From Candidatus Cloacimonetes bacterium 4572_55 (GTDB lineage Bacteria; 4572-55), in NCBI GenBank assembly GCA_002084765.1, contig NBMB01000014.1, positions 1 to 52,533 of the forward strand: a DNA stretch of 52,533 nt, written 5' to 3'. The notes below the pieces were generated by a model. The model was not told where the DNA came from. It ran no database searches and saw nothing but the letters and a program-made list of their open reading frames with translations. The first letter of the stretch is position 1. Each line of letters opens with the position of its first letter. A program made the position numbers and the translations under genes. Shown piece by piece: positions 26,001 through 34,943 of the stretch.

Positions 26001-29000
26001 ATCCATGGGTTCACGGTGCGGAACGCGAATCGGCTCCATAGTTTTATCGACGATCACGGTAATACTTCCGATTATGCAAGCAATGCCGCGGGTATCCGAG
26101 TCGGCGCGGCGGGTCGAGTCACGATTCGGAATTGCGAGATATATGGCAATGAGAATGGTATTTTTTCTACTTCTACAGAAAATTTGACGATTGAAAATTG
26201 TTATGTGCACGATAACGGCGCGGGCGATCCGACTTCCGCGTTCGAGCATAATCTCTATCTCGGCGGCGGTGCTGGGAGCCTCGTGACTGTGCAGTTCTGT
26301 CGATTCGGCGATCTGCTGAATGACGGGCAGCAGTGCAAATTTCGCGCGGAGACCTTGATTTTCCGATACAACTGGGTCCAGGGAGGCAAAAATTCTCAGC
26401 TCGATATGGTTGAAAATGAAGATAACGGAATGTCACACGCGTATGTATATGGCAATGTGATTATCAAACCAGAAGGCTCGCTTCATAATGGACGCATGAT
26501 CCATTTTGGGGGAGATCTGGCGTCGGAACGGGTCGGGTCCCTCTATTTTTTCAACAATAGTTGTATTTATCTGGCGGATAAAATTGGTCCTGTTTTCCAG
26601 ATCAGCGAGCCGCAGGCGTATGTGATCGCTGACAACAATATTTTCTATGTCGGGAATGAGAATCAGGTTGCGCTCTGGAGTGGTCAGGAAAATCTGACCG
26701 GCGCGCATAACTGGCTATCGGAGTCGATCACGGGCGCGGAGGTTCTGGATCAGAGCGTGACTGGCGAGGACCCGCTTTTTGTCGATCCGGAAAATAGCGA
26801 TTATCGTCTCGGAATCGGCTCAAGCGCGATCAACGCCGCGGGTCAGTATAGCCCTCCGGATACCCACAATTTGGCGTATCAGTATATCCCGCATCTGAGC
26901 TATGAGCCGCGTCCAGTTGATGCGAGCTTAGACATTGGTGCTTTCGAGTCGCCCACCATTCCTCCGGAACTGATCGATATAAGTCCGAATAGTGTCGAGC
27001 AGGCGGATATTATCACTGCGGTTGTGACCGGGAGGAATAGCCATTTTACCGACAACCCCAGTTTTTTGATCCGAAACGGAAATCATACCGTGATCGCCTC
27101 CAACCTCAATATTATCGATGACCTAACTATGAGCGGACGGCTCTCCGTGCCAGCGGACGCGCCTGTGGGAGAGTGGGACGCGATCGTGACGACCAGCGCG
27201 GATGGAGAACTCACGCTGAGTGGCGGTGTGGGGGTGATTCTTGCCCCGCCGACCAGCCTGACCGCGTCGGTTTTTTCGGATAGCCAGATCGAATTGGTAT
27301 GGACAAATATCTCCTTGACTCAGACCGCTGTCTGCATAGAGCGCAGTTCGGATCAGGGCGCGACATACGAGGAGGTTGCTTCTCTTGATCCCGCGTCTGA
27401 AACCTATATTGATAGCGGATTGTCCTCTGAGACGGAATATTGCTATCAGGCGCGGGCTCGGCAAGATCAATCATATTCTTATTTTACAAATTCCGACTGC
27501 GCTGAGACAAACAGTGGGTCTATTCCTATTGCCGTTGAATTGGTCGATCTGGACGGGGATATTTTTCCGTTGATATACGCGCATATCACTGTCTCCAGCT
27601 ACGGTCAGCCTCTGCTCGATTTGACTGAAGATTATTTTCAGGTCTATGAAGAGGGCGTGTTGCAGACAGAATTGTTCGAGGTCACGCTTCCGGATTCCGG
27701 CAATCAACAGCGGCTGGCGGATATTGTTTTTGTGATGGATAATAGCGGCAGCATGACGGACGAGCAGCAGCAAGTTGCGGATAATCTGTTCGATTTTGTC
27801 GATCTGCTGACAGATCGGAGCGTCGATTTTCGGCTGGGATTGGTTCGCTTTGGCACGGTCGAGAACAGCAGTTGTCCCATTGTGGAGGATGCGGGAAATT
27901 TGACCTCGGACTCGGATTATTTTAAAGACGATGTGTGGCAGCGCAATGTGACAATCGGCAGCAACGAGATCGAAGAGCCGAGTTTCAGCGCGTGCGTTGC
28001 CGCGGCGCAACAGATCAACTATCGCCCAGGATCGCAAAAGCTGATTATTCTGATTACAGACGAGGACGATTACCCTGAAACATGCGATGGAGAGGTTATC
28101 GACAGGGAAGCATGTATTGTCGCAGTGAACGCCGCGGGTGGTGCGATCTATGGAGTCACCCGATCCGATTATGGGAATTGCGACTATGATTATGTGGAAG
28201 CCGGAAGCGTCACGGATGGCACGGGCGGGCAGTGGTTCGACATATACGATCCGGCTGGATTTGGCTCCATTTTGGATCATATCGGGCAAGCCGCGGCAAC
28301 TGGATATATTGTTCGATACGCTTCGGATCATCCAGAAATCAGCGACGGAGATCGACAGGTGGAGATCGTTGTGCACGCGCTTGGCGAGAGCGGCTCCGCG
28401 TTGGGACAATACAATCCCGGACTCCTTCCCCAGATGGAGTTGACTCCGGAAACCGAAGCCGCGAATCAGTCGGAACAGACCGCGGGTAGTTTGGTCGAGC
28501 TGGAGATAGAGATCGATTCAGAGCCGGACGCGGCGCAATTGTTCTATCGAGCAGTGGGGGAGAACGATTTTCGATCATTGAATATGACTCTGAGCGATAG
28601 TCGTGAGAGCCGATATCTCGCCGAGATTCCGGGCGAGGACGTGCAATATCCTGGTGTCCAGTATTATATCCGTGTGACAGAGGGAGAAGTCGTCGCGACA
28701 CTGCCTGCGGCGGAACCGGCTGCGCGCTCCTTCAATTTTGCGGTCTCGCCAAATTTGATTCCGATCTTGAACCATACGCCAATTGGAGCCGCGGAGCCGC
28801 AGAGCGACGTCCCGGTTGTCGTGGAAGCGTCGGATCAGACTGACGAAATCGCTCAAGTTCTTCTGTTTTATCGCCAGGTGGGCGATCTGATCTATCACGA
28901 GGCAGAGATGATCCTGTCAGAAAATCCATCCTATTCAGCCCTGATACCCTCGTCGATTTTGACTGGCGACCTGGAGTATTTCATCCGAGCCGTTGATAAT

Positions 29001-31010
29001 TTTGGTCTCGCATCGAGCGTCGGGACAGCTGATAATCCGCTTCCGATAGCGGTGCAATCCGCGATAATCAGGGGGGGGGTCTATTATGAAAGTCAGCCTC
29101 TGCCCTCGCTTATTGTCCAGGCGTGGGATCGCTATCCAGACGGAGCTGTTCTGGCGCAAACCACGACAGATGGAAATGGCGCGTATCAATTGATGGAGCT
29201 GACAAACGGCGCGACGTATGACTTGCGCGTCTATAGTTTGACGGATGATGGACCCCTTTATTTCCCGCAAATCCGTCAAGACGTTTTTGTTCCAGAGCGA
29301 GACGTGGATTTCTATCTTTCGCCTGCGCCGTCGCTTATCCCGACCCATCTTTTTTGCCAATTCTATTGCGCGGACAATACGATCTATCAAGGATATCCGA
29401 TTCAAGAGGGCGATCTGATCCTCGCGTACGACGAGCAGGGAACGGTATGCGGTAGAGCCGATATGGCGAGCGCGGGCAGTTATACCATTTTTGTCTATGG
29501 CGACGATCCTTATAGCCAAGAGGATGAGGGCGCGAACAATGGCGAGCCGGTCTATTTTGAGATAAATAATCAGTCGGTCAGCGCGGGCATTGGGGAGCCG
29601 ATTTGGTACAGCGGGCAGGCGTCGGAAGTTTGTCTGGGACCTGTCCAGGAGATGATCATCCCCCTGAACAGCGGCTGGAATCTGATCTCCTGGAATCTGA
29701 ATACAACCGATGATCGGATCGAGTCGGTTTTTGGAGAGGTATGGGAAAATCTGCAAGCTGTGATGGCTTTTGATAACGGCGTATTGAGCTATCGACCCAG
29801 CCTTCCTCCAGAGTTTAACAACTTGGATCAGGTCTCGCATCTGAGCGGATATTGGGCGCGTATGAGTCAGGCAGACACGCTTCGGATCACCGGATCGTCA
29901 GTCGATCCTCAGACGAGGATGGAGTTTACGCATAATTGGCATCTTGCCGGCTATCTCCCGGATCAGTGCGACGAGACCAGACATGCCGTGGGTTCGGTCA
30001 TGGAGTGTTTGATCGCTGTGTTGGGATTTGATCAAGGCGCGCTGAGTTTTCGACCTGATTTGCCGGATTATTTTTCTAATCTGAACGATATGTGCCCAGG
30101 AAAAGGCTATTGGTTCCGGCTCTCCTGCCCCGCGGATCTGGTCTATCCGATCACACAGGAAAGCGCGCAATTCCCGACAACGCCATGGGAAAATGAATGG
30201 TCCGAGCGGGACGATGAGTGCCCTATACCGGATATTATTCCCACAAATCAATGGATAGAAGTTTATGGGCAGTCTCTGACATTGAACCAAGAACCATTGC
30301 CTGTTGGAACCTCTATTCTTGCTTACGATCCGGACAGCGTGGCGTGCGGGCGATTCCAAGTCCATACAGCGGGTCAGTTTGGGTTGATGCCGATATACGG
30401 CGACGATCTGTTCACAGAGGTTGACGAGGGCGCGGAAGCAGGCGATTCGCTCGGCGTGACGATTTGCCACCCGGATTTTGCTCCCCCGATCACTCTGGAT
30501 AACGCTTTTGCATGGACGGGATTTGGCGATATCCAAGAGGTCGGCTTCGCTCTCCGAACCGAGGTCGATCTATTTGCGTCGGACGAGACCCTTTTTCTTG
30601 GCGACACATTGAGGCTCGATCTTGCTGATATGGTGGCGGATTCGACTTATGGCGCGGAGGATATGACATGGACGATCCATGGGAATACCCATCTGGAAAT
30701 TTTTATAGAGGGCGTGACCGCGCAGATATGGGTTTCCACGCCGCAGTGGGTTGGGTCTGAGTCCTTCAGCCTGCGAGCGACAAACCCAAACGGCTCTTAC
30801 GATACCGAGACAGTCGAGATCACTGTGGATCGCAAGATGGGCGATATGGACGGCGACGGATTCCTGACTATTGGGGATGTCCAGTCAGCCGCCGAGTTTC
30901 TTCTCTCTTCCGACCCTTTGCCAGATGATATTCTGGAGGCGGGCGATTACAACCAAGATGGAACGCTCACGATTTTTGATCTGATCCTGTTGCTGGACAG
31001 GTTGCCGTAG
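23085..31010 (+). CDS. Giant secreted multidomain protein: DUF4091/GH-like, BACON, beta-helix, VWA, dockerin
   Basis: 2641 residues with signal peptide MRNLLLILFTILTALWAAPS. Order (approximate residues): DUF4091/GH123-like glycoside-hydrolase region 43-590 (YYYFANEPQDQ, SIRFELMRDSMEDYEYL); malectin/CBM-like beta-sandwich 616-769; BACON-like 774-866 (WTAVSNADWLTIN); right-handed parallel beta-helix 870-1286; IPT-like and FN3 to about 1479; von Willebrand A domain with MIDAS DNSGSM near 1553; two Ig-like sandwiches; carboxypeptidase-regulatory-like 1992-2069; two copies of a duplicated module (YGDDxxxxxDEGA; SGWNLISWNL); dockerin with two Ca-binding loops (DMDGDGFLTIGDV, DYNQDGTLTIFDL) at the end. 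ATG 23085 follows AAGGAGG. GC and codon choice look higher than in the ribosomal genes. Probably acts on polysaccharide outside the cell. Confidence 0.88.
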   Translation: MRNLLLILFTILTALWAAPSVGDCQTESYTYQLQQSTAALQFWTTTPGERIFKDDPTPDGVVGSEVKVYAARNEFEPFQIIVKPTESTDATVAIGDFGAGIEAEVYQVAYVHIEQATDNLGQVGDYPDPLWPLENGAEISLTANENTAFWFSLFVPPGTVSGDYTGSVQIGGIEIPVRLHVFDFAIPDELHVKSQMNFSHSTILNHYGVTGTGDNYWMYVDKIKQYFIDHRLTPKSVLWSGGLTTNGSAPYIDYDCNGVFTDNDGIWGFESPADIYLNGNGFNDGVGFPSFMSATFRNNDSSSDQRPSTFCGHNRNAGDWYTADNPNSAYNQEWFEYVAAIENYLTNLGYLDKAYYYFANEPQDQTDYDAVAWYSQHLKAAAPNFKLMISEEPKSEIYDHPQYSGSKIDIWLPVLNNYDPIISHERAANHDEETWIYFLYGTRPPYFNPITLDHPGIESKLTGWFLWKYRARGIAYYSLNNWSQNPWTNPMNTNHNGDLFMLYPPSMNNSPIAYGANNHRFVPSIRFELMRDSMEDYEYLYVLNNNSQPIVYQDNTSDPYSDKIINGLTGYTRDSEFMYNLRRLIGLYVGGEIAEIPDIQPPARHPRSQGPPGDYYINFQDPDDQPQADPLVVDDNEYMKIGWIEYDQELGYGWFGDLAHVMYRYLDNGPNELQRSVVYDDWGRQKVFEFDLPIGTYSVTVSVGWHNRSYPHHKIDIEGVAFIDDEATTPTNPYIVRTDTVTVEDYKLSMDIGIFDEYTMLNYLNIEALGQPEEPILSVVPAVHERNYLSGSVSFDVSNIGVGSMQWTAVSNADWLTINSGNSGTNGGSIAAEYTANFGNARVGTITVTADGASNSPQIVETRQEAGNNIHLYEVGPGKPYQRIIDCPTSNLVAGDTIKVFARTTPYYEKFLLYGQGSEESPIVLIGMPDAEGNKPILDGQNALTDLNSDYYNEDRQTLLVGQGARVADHIVIHGFTVRNANRLHSFIDDHGNTSDYASNAAGIRVGAAGRVTIRNCEIYGNENGIFSTSTENLTIENCYVHDNGAGDPTSAFEHNLYLGGGAGSLVTVQFCRFGDLLNDGQQCKFRAETLIFRYNWVQGGKNSQLDMVENEDNGMSHAYVYGNVIIKPEGSLHNGRMIHFGGDLASERVGSLYFFNNSCIYLADKIGPVFQISEPQAYVIADNNIFYVGNENQVALWSGQENLTGAHNWLSESITGAEVLDQSVTGEDPLFVDPENSDYRLGIGSSAINAAGQYSPPDTHNLAYQYIPHLSYEPRPVDASLDIGAFESPTIPPELIDISPNSVEQADIITAVVTGRNSHFTDNPSFLIRNGNHTVIASNLNIIDDLTMSGRLSVPADAPVGEWDAIVTTSADGELTLSGGVGVILAPPTSLTASVFSDSQIELVWTNISLTQTAVCIERSSDQGATYEEVASLDPASETYIDSGLSSETEYCYQARARQDQSYSYFTNSDCAETNSGSIPIAVELVDLDGDIFPLIYAHITVSSYGQPLLDLTEDYFQVYEEGVLQTELFEVTLPDSGNQQRLADIVFVMDNSGSMTDEQQQVADNLFDFVDLLTDRSVDFRLGLVRFGTVENSSCPIVEDAGNLTSDSDYFKDDVWQRNVTIGSNEIEEPSFSACVAAAQQINYRPGSQKLIILITDEDDYPETCDGEVIDREACIVAVNAAGGAIYGVTRSDYGNCDYDYVEAGSVTDGTGGQWFDIYDPAGFGSILDHIGQAAATGYIVRYASDHPEISDGDRQVEIVVHALGESGSALGQYNPGLLPQMELTPETEAANQSEQTAGSLVELEIEIDSEPDAAQLFYRAVGENDFRSLNMTLSDSRESRYLAEIPGEDVQYPGVQYYIRVTEGEVVATLPAAEPAARSFNFAVSPNLIPILNHTPIGAAEPQSDVPVVVEASDQTDEIAQVLLFYRQVGDLIYHEAEMILSENPSYSALIPSSILTGDLEYFIRAVDNFGLASSVGTADNPLPIAVQSAIIRGGVYYESQPLPSLIVQAWDRYPDGAVLAQTTTDGNGAYQLMELTNGATYDLRVYSLTDDGPLYFPQIRQDVFVPERDVDFYLSPAPSLIPTHLFCQFYCADNTIYQGYPIQEGDLILAYDEQGTVCGRADMASAGSYTIFVYGDDPYSQEDEGANNGEPVYFEINNQSVSAGIGEPIWYSGQASEVCLGPVQEMIIPLNSGWNLISWNLNTTDDRIESVFGEVWENLQAVMAFDNGVLSYRPSLPPEFNNLDQVSHLSGYWARMSQADTLRITGSSVDPQTRMEFTHNWHLAGYLPDQCDETRHAVGSVMECLIAVLGFDQGALSFRPDLPDYFSNLNDMCPGKGYWFRLSCPADLVYPITQESAQFPTTPWENEWSERDDECPIPDIIPTNQWIEVYGQSLTLNQEPLPVGTSILAYDPDSVACGRFQVHTAGQFGLMPIYGDDLFTEVDEGAEAGDSLGVTICHPDFAPPITLDNAFAWTGFGDIQEVGFALRTEVDLFASDETLFLGDTLRLDLADMVADSTYGAEDMTWTIHGNTHLEIFIEGVTAQIWVSTPQWVGSESFSLRATNPNGSYDTETVEITVDRKMGDMDGDGFLTIGDVQSAAEFLLSSDPLPDDILEAGDYNQDGTLTIFDLILLLDRLP

Positions 31011-31017
31011 CTTTTGG

Positions 31018-31050
31018 AGACCTCACAGGTTATAATGATCTGTGAGGTCT
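31018..31050. repeat. REP-like palindrome
   Basis: AGACCTCACAG (31018-31028) and CTGTGAGGTCT (31040-31050) form a perfect 11-bp inverted repeat with an 11-base loop. It directly follows the giant gene and lies between convergent genes. There is no T-tract, so it is not a standard intrinsic terminator, though it may end transcripts or stabilise the 3' end. Confidence 0.65.
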
Positions 31051-31145
31051 GATCCCGCGGCGTTTCATAAGCCATCATGGCTCCAGAGGATCTACTTTTT
31101 AGATGGAAACCGTCTGAACAGGAACGATATCTGAATCGGGAAGGG

Positions 31146-32993
31146 TTATTCTCTGGGGTCGTTCAGGAGTTGGATCATTTTCTCAAACCGATAGCCTTTG
31201 ATCCACCTTTTCAAGTTGGCGGTCAATCGGGAAAGACTCGCGTCCTCTCGTTCTATCTGCGTTAAACGAATCCGAATTTTTTTGACGTTGCCCAAACGGG
31301 CTAACTTCGTCAACTTTTCCGCCTCATCGGGAAAATTCTCTCTCAGGCGACGCGCTTGGGAGGTCAGATCGTCATCCGATAAAGGTGGCTCAAAGTCTTC
31401 ATTTTCCTGAAATATCCATTCCAAATCAAGATAGATATGCAGAAACCAGAGCAGTTCGTCTAAATCAAAAGATCTGGTGAGAAAATGAGAGCAACCGGCT
31501 TGCAGGCTTCGGGAATGGGTGTCTTCAAAAGCTCCGGAAGAAATTCCAATAATCGGCAGCTTTGATAACAACTTATTCTCACGGATGCGCCGAGTTGCCT
31601 CAAATCCGTCTATCATTATCATGCGCAAGCCAAGCAGTAGCGCGTCTGGTTGGTGCTCAAGCGCATTGTTTAGACAGGAGCGCCCGTCAACCGCTTCGAT
31701 GATCCGAAATCCCAACGGAACCAGCGCGTTCCGCAACTCCATTCGGTTTTTCGTTTGATTATCCGCCACCAAAATCGTCCTGATACGTCCTTTATATCCG
31801 ATAATAACTTGATTTATCTTATGATACGATCGGTTTTTTTTCAACGTCACTTCCGGCAGATTCAGATCAAATCGAAACGCGCTGCCCTTTGTGAGTTCGC
31901 TATCAACCTGAATCTTGCTGTGCATCTTCTCCATAAATCTCTGACTGATAGTCAGCCCCAGCCCCACGCCTTCCGCGACGTTTTTCTTTTCGACGGCTTG
32001 GAAAAAAGGAGAAAATATCTTCTTCAGGTCAGAAGGAGATATGCCGACGCCCGTATCGACCACCTCGAAACGCAATAGATCGCCGATGGGATGCACTTTC
32101 AGAGAGACATGACCGACGTCGGTAAACTTAATTGCGTTTTCCAGAAGATTCAGCAAAACTTGCCGCAGCTTTTTTTCATCGACCTGCACGCCTTCTGGCA
32201 AACTAAGCGGCTCATAAAAAAAGCCAATCCCTCTTTGATGCGCCTTGACGCGGGTTATTTCCACAATATCCCGCAGAAAATTTGGCAGATGAACGCTGGT
32301 CAGATTTAATTCCATCCGACCGGCTTCAATTTGGGAAAGATCGAGAAACTCGTTGATCAGCGTGAGGAGGCGCCTTCCACTGCGATATATACCGTTGATT
32401 CTTTTTATATGGCGATTGATCAACAGCGGGTCTTTTGCCAAGATCTGCGCATATCCGAGAATCGCATTCAACGGTGTCCGCACTTCGTGGCTGATTTTTG
32501 CCAAAAATTCACTTTTTGCGCGATTTGCCTTTTCCGCGGCTTCCATTGCCGAATGCAACTTTTCTTCTATCTGCTCGCGAGGTCCGCGCGCAATCCACAG
32601 CGCGTATTGGATGGATTTCCGAAAGTTATGCGAATTGAGACCCTGTTTCAGTAAATAATCGGAAACCGGGTGGGCGGGGGACGTGGGTGGCAAATCCTCA
32701 ACTGCCTCTAACGCTTTCGTCTCATCTCGCTCGTGGATAAATAGAATCGTTGGTATATTTAAGCTGTTGATAAATATTAAGATAGAATCATCAAGGGGAG
32801 AACAGTCAATTAATATACAGCCAGGTGCATGATCCTGACAAAAAACGGTCGCTTGTTCCACCGTTTGCAGATGATCCAGACTATAATTCTCGCCAAGAGT
32901 TTTATCCATGATTCGGCGATAGACCGATGGATCTGTTCGACAGATCAGAAGAAACCGGGTATATGGAATTGGTGAGGGATGTTTTTTGGTCAT
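31146..32993 (-). CDS. Hybrid histidine kinase with two receiver-like domains
   Basis: No signal peptide or membrane segment, so a soluble sensor kinase. N-terminal receiver-like domain (about 10-140; LIDCSP may hold a phospho-Asp), HisKA with the H box FLAKISHEVRTPLNAILGYA, HATPase with N box LLNLLENAIKFTD and G boxes DTGVGIS and GVGLGLTIS, then a C-terminal receiver-like domain (LVADNQ, LLLGLRMIMIDGFEATRRI). There the phospho-acceptor Asp before IRM is replaced by Gly, and the usual Lys of 'TKPF' is Arg (LTRSFD). ATG 32993 is taken; a TTG start at 33062 is possible. A 16-base direct repeat (TTTTTGGTCATTTTTG) overlaps the start. Located 3' of hisD. Confidence 0.85.
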   Translation of the reverse strand: MTKKHPSPIPYTRFLLICRTDPSVYRRIMDKTLGENYSLDHLQTVEQATVFCQDHAPGCILIDCSPLDDSILIFINSLNIPTILFIHERDETKALEAVEDLPPTSPAHPVSDYLLKQGLNSHNFRKSIQYALWIARGPREQIEEKLHSAMEAAEKANRAKSEFLAKISHEVRTPLNAILGYAQILAKDPLLINRHIKRINGIYRSGRRLLTLINEFLDLSQIEAGRMELNLTSVHLPNFLRDIVEITRVKAHQRGIGFFYEPLSLPEGVQVDEKKLRQVLLNLLENAIKFTDVGHVSLKVHPIGDLLRFEVVDTGVGISPSDLKKIFSPFFQAVEKKNVAEGVGLGLTISQRFMEKMHSKIQVDSELTKGSAFRFDLNLPEVTLKKNRSYHKINQVIIGYKGRIRTILVADNQTKNRMELRNALVPLGFRIIEAVDGRSCLNNALEHQPDALLLGLRMIMIDGFEATRRIRENKLLSKLPIIGISSGAFEDTHSRSLQAGCSHFLTRSFDLDELLWFLHIYLDLEWIFQENEDFEPPLSDDDLTSQARRLRENFPDEAEKLTKLARLGNVKKIRIRLTQIEREDASLSRLTANLKRWIKGYRFEKMIQLLNDPRE

Positions 32994-33091
32994 TTTTGCT
33001 TTTTGGTCATTTTTGAAGATAGAACGAATAGAGTTGTTTGGGCGATAACAGGGAATTTTCAATTCGATCGTATATTTTCGGGTCGATTGAT

Positions 33092-34393
33092 TCAGATGGA
33101 AAAGCGCTGCTGAACCGCCTTTGAGTGGACGTCAAAACCTTCCAATGAGGTGAAGGAATGCAGGTATTGATAATCTTCCTTTAAGGCTTTTTCTGTATAA
33201 AATATAATGTTCGATGTTTTGAGAAAATCGTTCACACTCAGGGGCGACTGGAATCGAGCTGAGCCGCCTGTGGGCAAAACTTGAGCCGGTCCGGCAAGAT
33301 AATCCCCGACCGATTCCGGCGAATAGGGTCCGATAAAAATTGCGCCGGCGTTTTTGATTATACCCAATTGTTGCCAGGCATCTTTCAATATCAGCCCGAG
33401 CCGTTCGGGCGCAATATCATTGACCAGATCGATACCTTCTTCCAATGTATCGACTAAAAAAATGATGCCAAACTCTTCCAAAGATTTTTTAATGATCCGG
33501 TGTCTCGAAATTTTTTTATACAGCATCTCCACCTCAAGTACGACATACTGCGCCAGTTCTTTAGAGGTCGTGATCAAAATCGAGATAGACATCTCATCTT
33601 TTTCCGCCTGAGATAAAAGATCCAGTGCCACCACTTTTGGATATGCAGTCTCATCGGCTAAGATCACGACTTCACTTGGTCCCTGCACCATATCAATACC
33701 GACGCAATCCTGTACAAGTCTTTTTGCCAACGATACGTAAATATTGCCTTGACCAATAATCTTATCTACACGAGGAATCGATTCCGTGCCATAAGCCAGC
33801 GCGCCAATTGCTTGTGCGCCTCCGATCCGGTAGATATGCGGGATGTGCATCTCTTTAGCCGCTGCCAACAGATAAGGGTTCGGCTTTTCCTCAAAAATAT
33901 CCGGCGGCGTGACGATATAGAAATCCCGCACCCCAGCGAGTTGAGCCGGAACCACGTTGAGCAATGTCACAGCCGGAAAAATTGAATATCCGCCTGGAAC
34001 ATAGATGCCCACTCGTCCAATAGGGCGGATTCTCTGACCCAGTATTACGCCGTGTTCGCCCGCGGAGAACCATGAATTCGATTTCTGCTTTTCATGAAAG
34101 TGGAAGGTCTTTTTTTTAGCCGCCCGAAAGGCTTCCAAAAACGCAGGATTGATCTGTCCCCAACTTTCGTCGATTTTTTCTTTGGGAATTTTCGAGTCTG
34201 TTACACTGTCATAGTGAATACCGTTATAGCTCTCGGTCAACTCCAGGACAGCTTTATCTCCCCGCTCCCGAACATCATCAAGAGTCTCGCGCACGGTCTG
34301 TTCGATATTATTCAGTTCACGGTCGCCCCGTGTGATAATTTTTCGGAAATGACGGGGAAAGTACTTACTCTTTAGATGGATAACTTTCAGCAT
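33092..34393 (-). CDS. hisD: Histidinol dehydrogenase
   Basis: 433-residue enzyme catalysing the last two steps of histidine synthesis, histidinol to histidine, with NAD and zinc. RPIGRVGIYVPGG, RIGGAQAIGALAYGTE, DMVQGPSEVVILADE and VGDYLAGPAQVLPTGGSARF are signature stretches. It is isolated from other his genes here and sits between rsfS and the hybrid kinase on the same strand. Confidence 0.97.
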   Translation of the reverse strand: MLKVIHLKSKYFPRHFRKIITRGDRELNNIEQTVRETLDDVRERGDKAVLELTESYNGIHYDSVTDSKIPKEKIDESWGQINPAFLEAFRAAKKKTFHFHEKQKSNSWFSAGEHGVILGQRIRPIGRVGIYVPGGYSIFPAVTLLNVVPAQLAGVRDFYIVTPPDIFEEKPNPYLLAAAKEMHIPHIYRIGGAQAIGALAYGTESIPRVDKIIGQGNIYVSLAKRLVQDCVGIDMVQGPSEVVILADETAYPKVVALDLLSQAEKDEMSISILITTSKELAQYVVLEVEMLYKKISRHRIIKKSLEEFGIIFLVDTLEEGIDLVNDIAPERLGLILKDAWQQLGIIKNAGAIFIGPYSPESVGDYLAGPAQVLPTGGSARFQSPLSVNDFLKTSNIIFYTEKALKEDYQYLHSFTSLEGFDVHSKAVQQRFSI

Positions 34394-34473
34394 CTTTCTC
34401 CTTTGCGTGATGCCGCCGTTGTTAAACCAAGCTTATTTGAATTCTTCTTATGATACGAGTTACCTCTTATTTT

Positions 34474-34842
34474 TCATTCTAATTCTGATTTATCTATAAC
34501 AGTTGTTGTCGGGGCATCGCCCCATAAATCCTCCAGTCCGTAATAAGAGCGATTATCCGGCGAAAAAATATGGACAACCACGTCCACATAGTCGATAAGA
34601 ATCCATTGAGCGACTTTATATCCTTCTGTATGCCAGGATCGAACCCTATCTTTCTTTTTTAGATCGAATTCGATGTGATTGGAGATGGCTCGGTTTTGAA
34701 CGTCCGACTCGCCGTGGCAAATTACAAAAAAATCGGTTACGTCCGATATATCTCGTAAGTCCAATACTTTAATATCAATTGCTTTTTTTTCTAGCGCCAA
34801 GTCCGCGATTTTTTGCGCCAATTTTTGTCCTTGTAATGTCAA
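34474..34842 (-). CDS. rsfS: Ribosomal silencing factor RsfS
   Basis: 122-residue RsfS/Iojap protein, which binds L14 and blocks subunit joining when nutrients run low. The family core is visible as KAIDIKVLDLRDISDVTDFF, RVRSWHTEGYKVAQWILIDY and VHIFSPDNRSYYGLEDLWGD. In many bacteria it lies beside yqeK and nadD; here yqeK is two genes upstream and nadD is absent. Confidence 0.95.
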   Translation of the reverse strand: MTLQGQKLAQKIADLALEKKAIDIKVLDLRDISDVTDFFVICHGESDVQNRAISNHIEFDLKKKDRVRSWHTEGYKVAQWILIDYVDVVVHIFSPDNRSYYGLEDLWGDAPTTTVIDKSELE

Positions 34843-34855
34843 CGATGCGACTCCT

Positions 34856-34893
34856 TATTAATATAAATCTAAATTAATATAAATCTAATATTT
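34856..34893. repeat. Short tandem repeat between LytR_C gene and rsfS
   Basis: ATTAATATAAATCTAA is repeated twice in a row in the AT-rich gap. No function visible. Confidence 0.6.
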
Positions 34894-34943
34894 AATATCG
34901 AAAAATATACGATCTTCCAGTTATAAAAATCGAGAGAGGACAT

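Noticed and set aside
27471-28409. Long antisense frame (312 codons) and several others inside the giant secreted protein gene
   Set aside because: They are shadows of a GC-rich reading frame, with no ribosome-binding sites and no recognisable domains, while the plus-strand frame has clear domains throughout.
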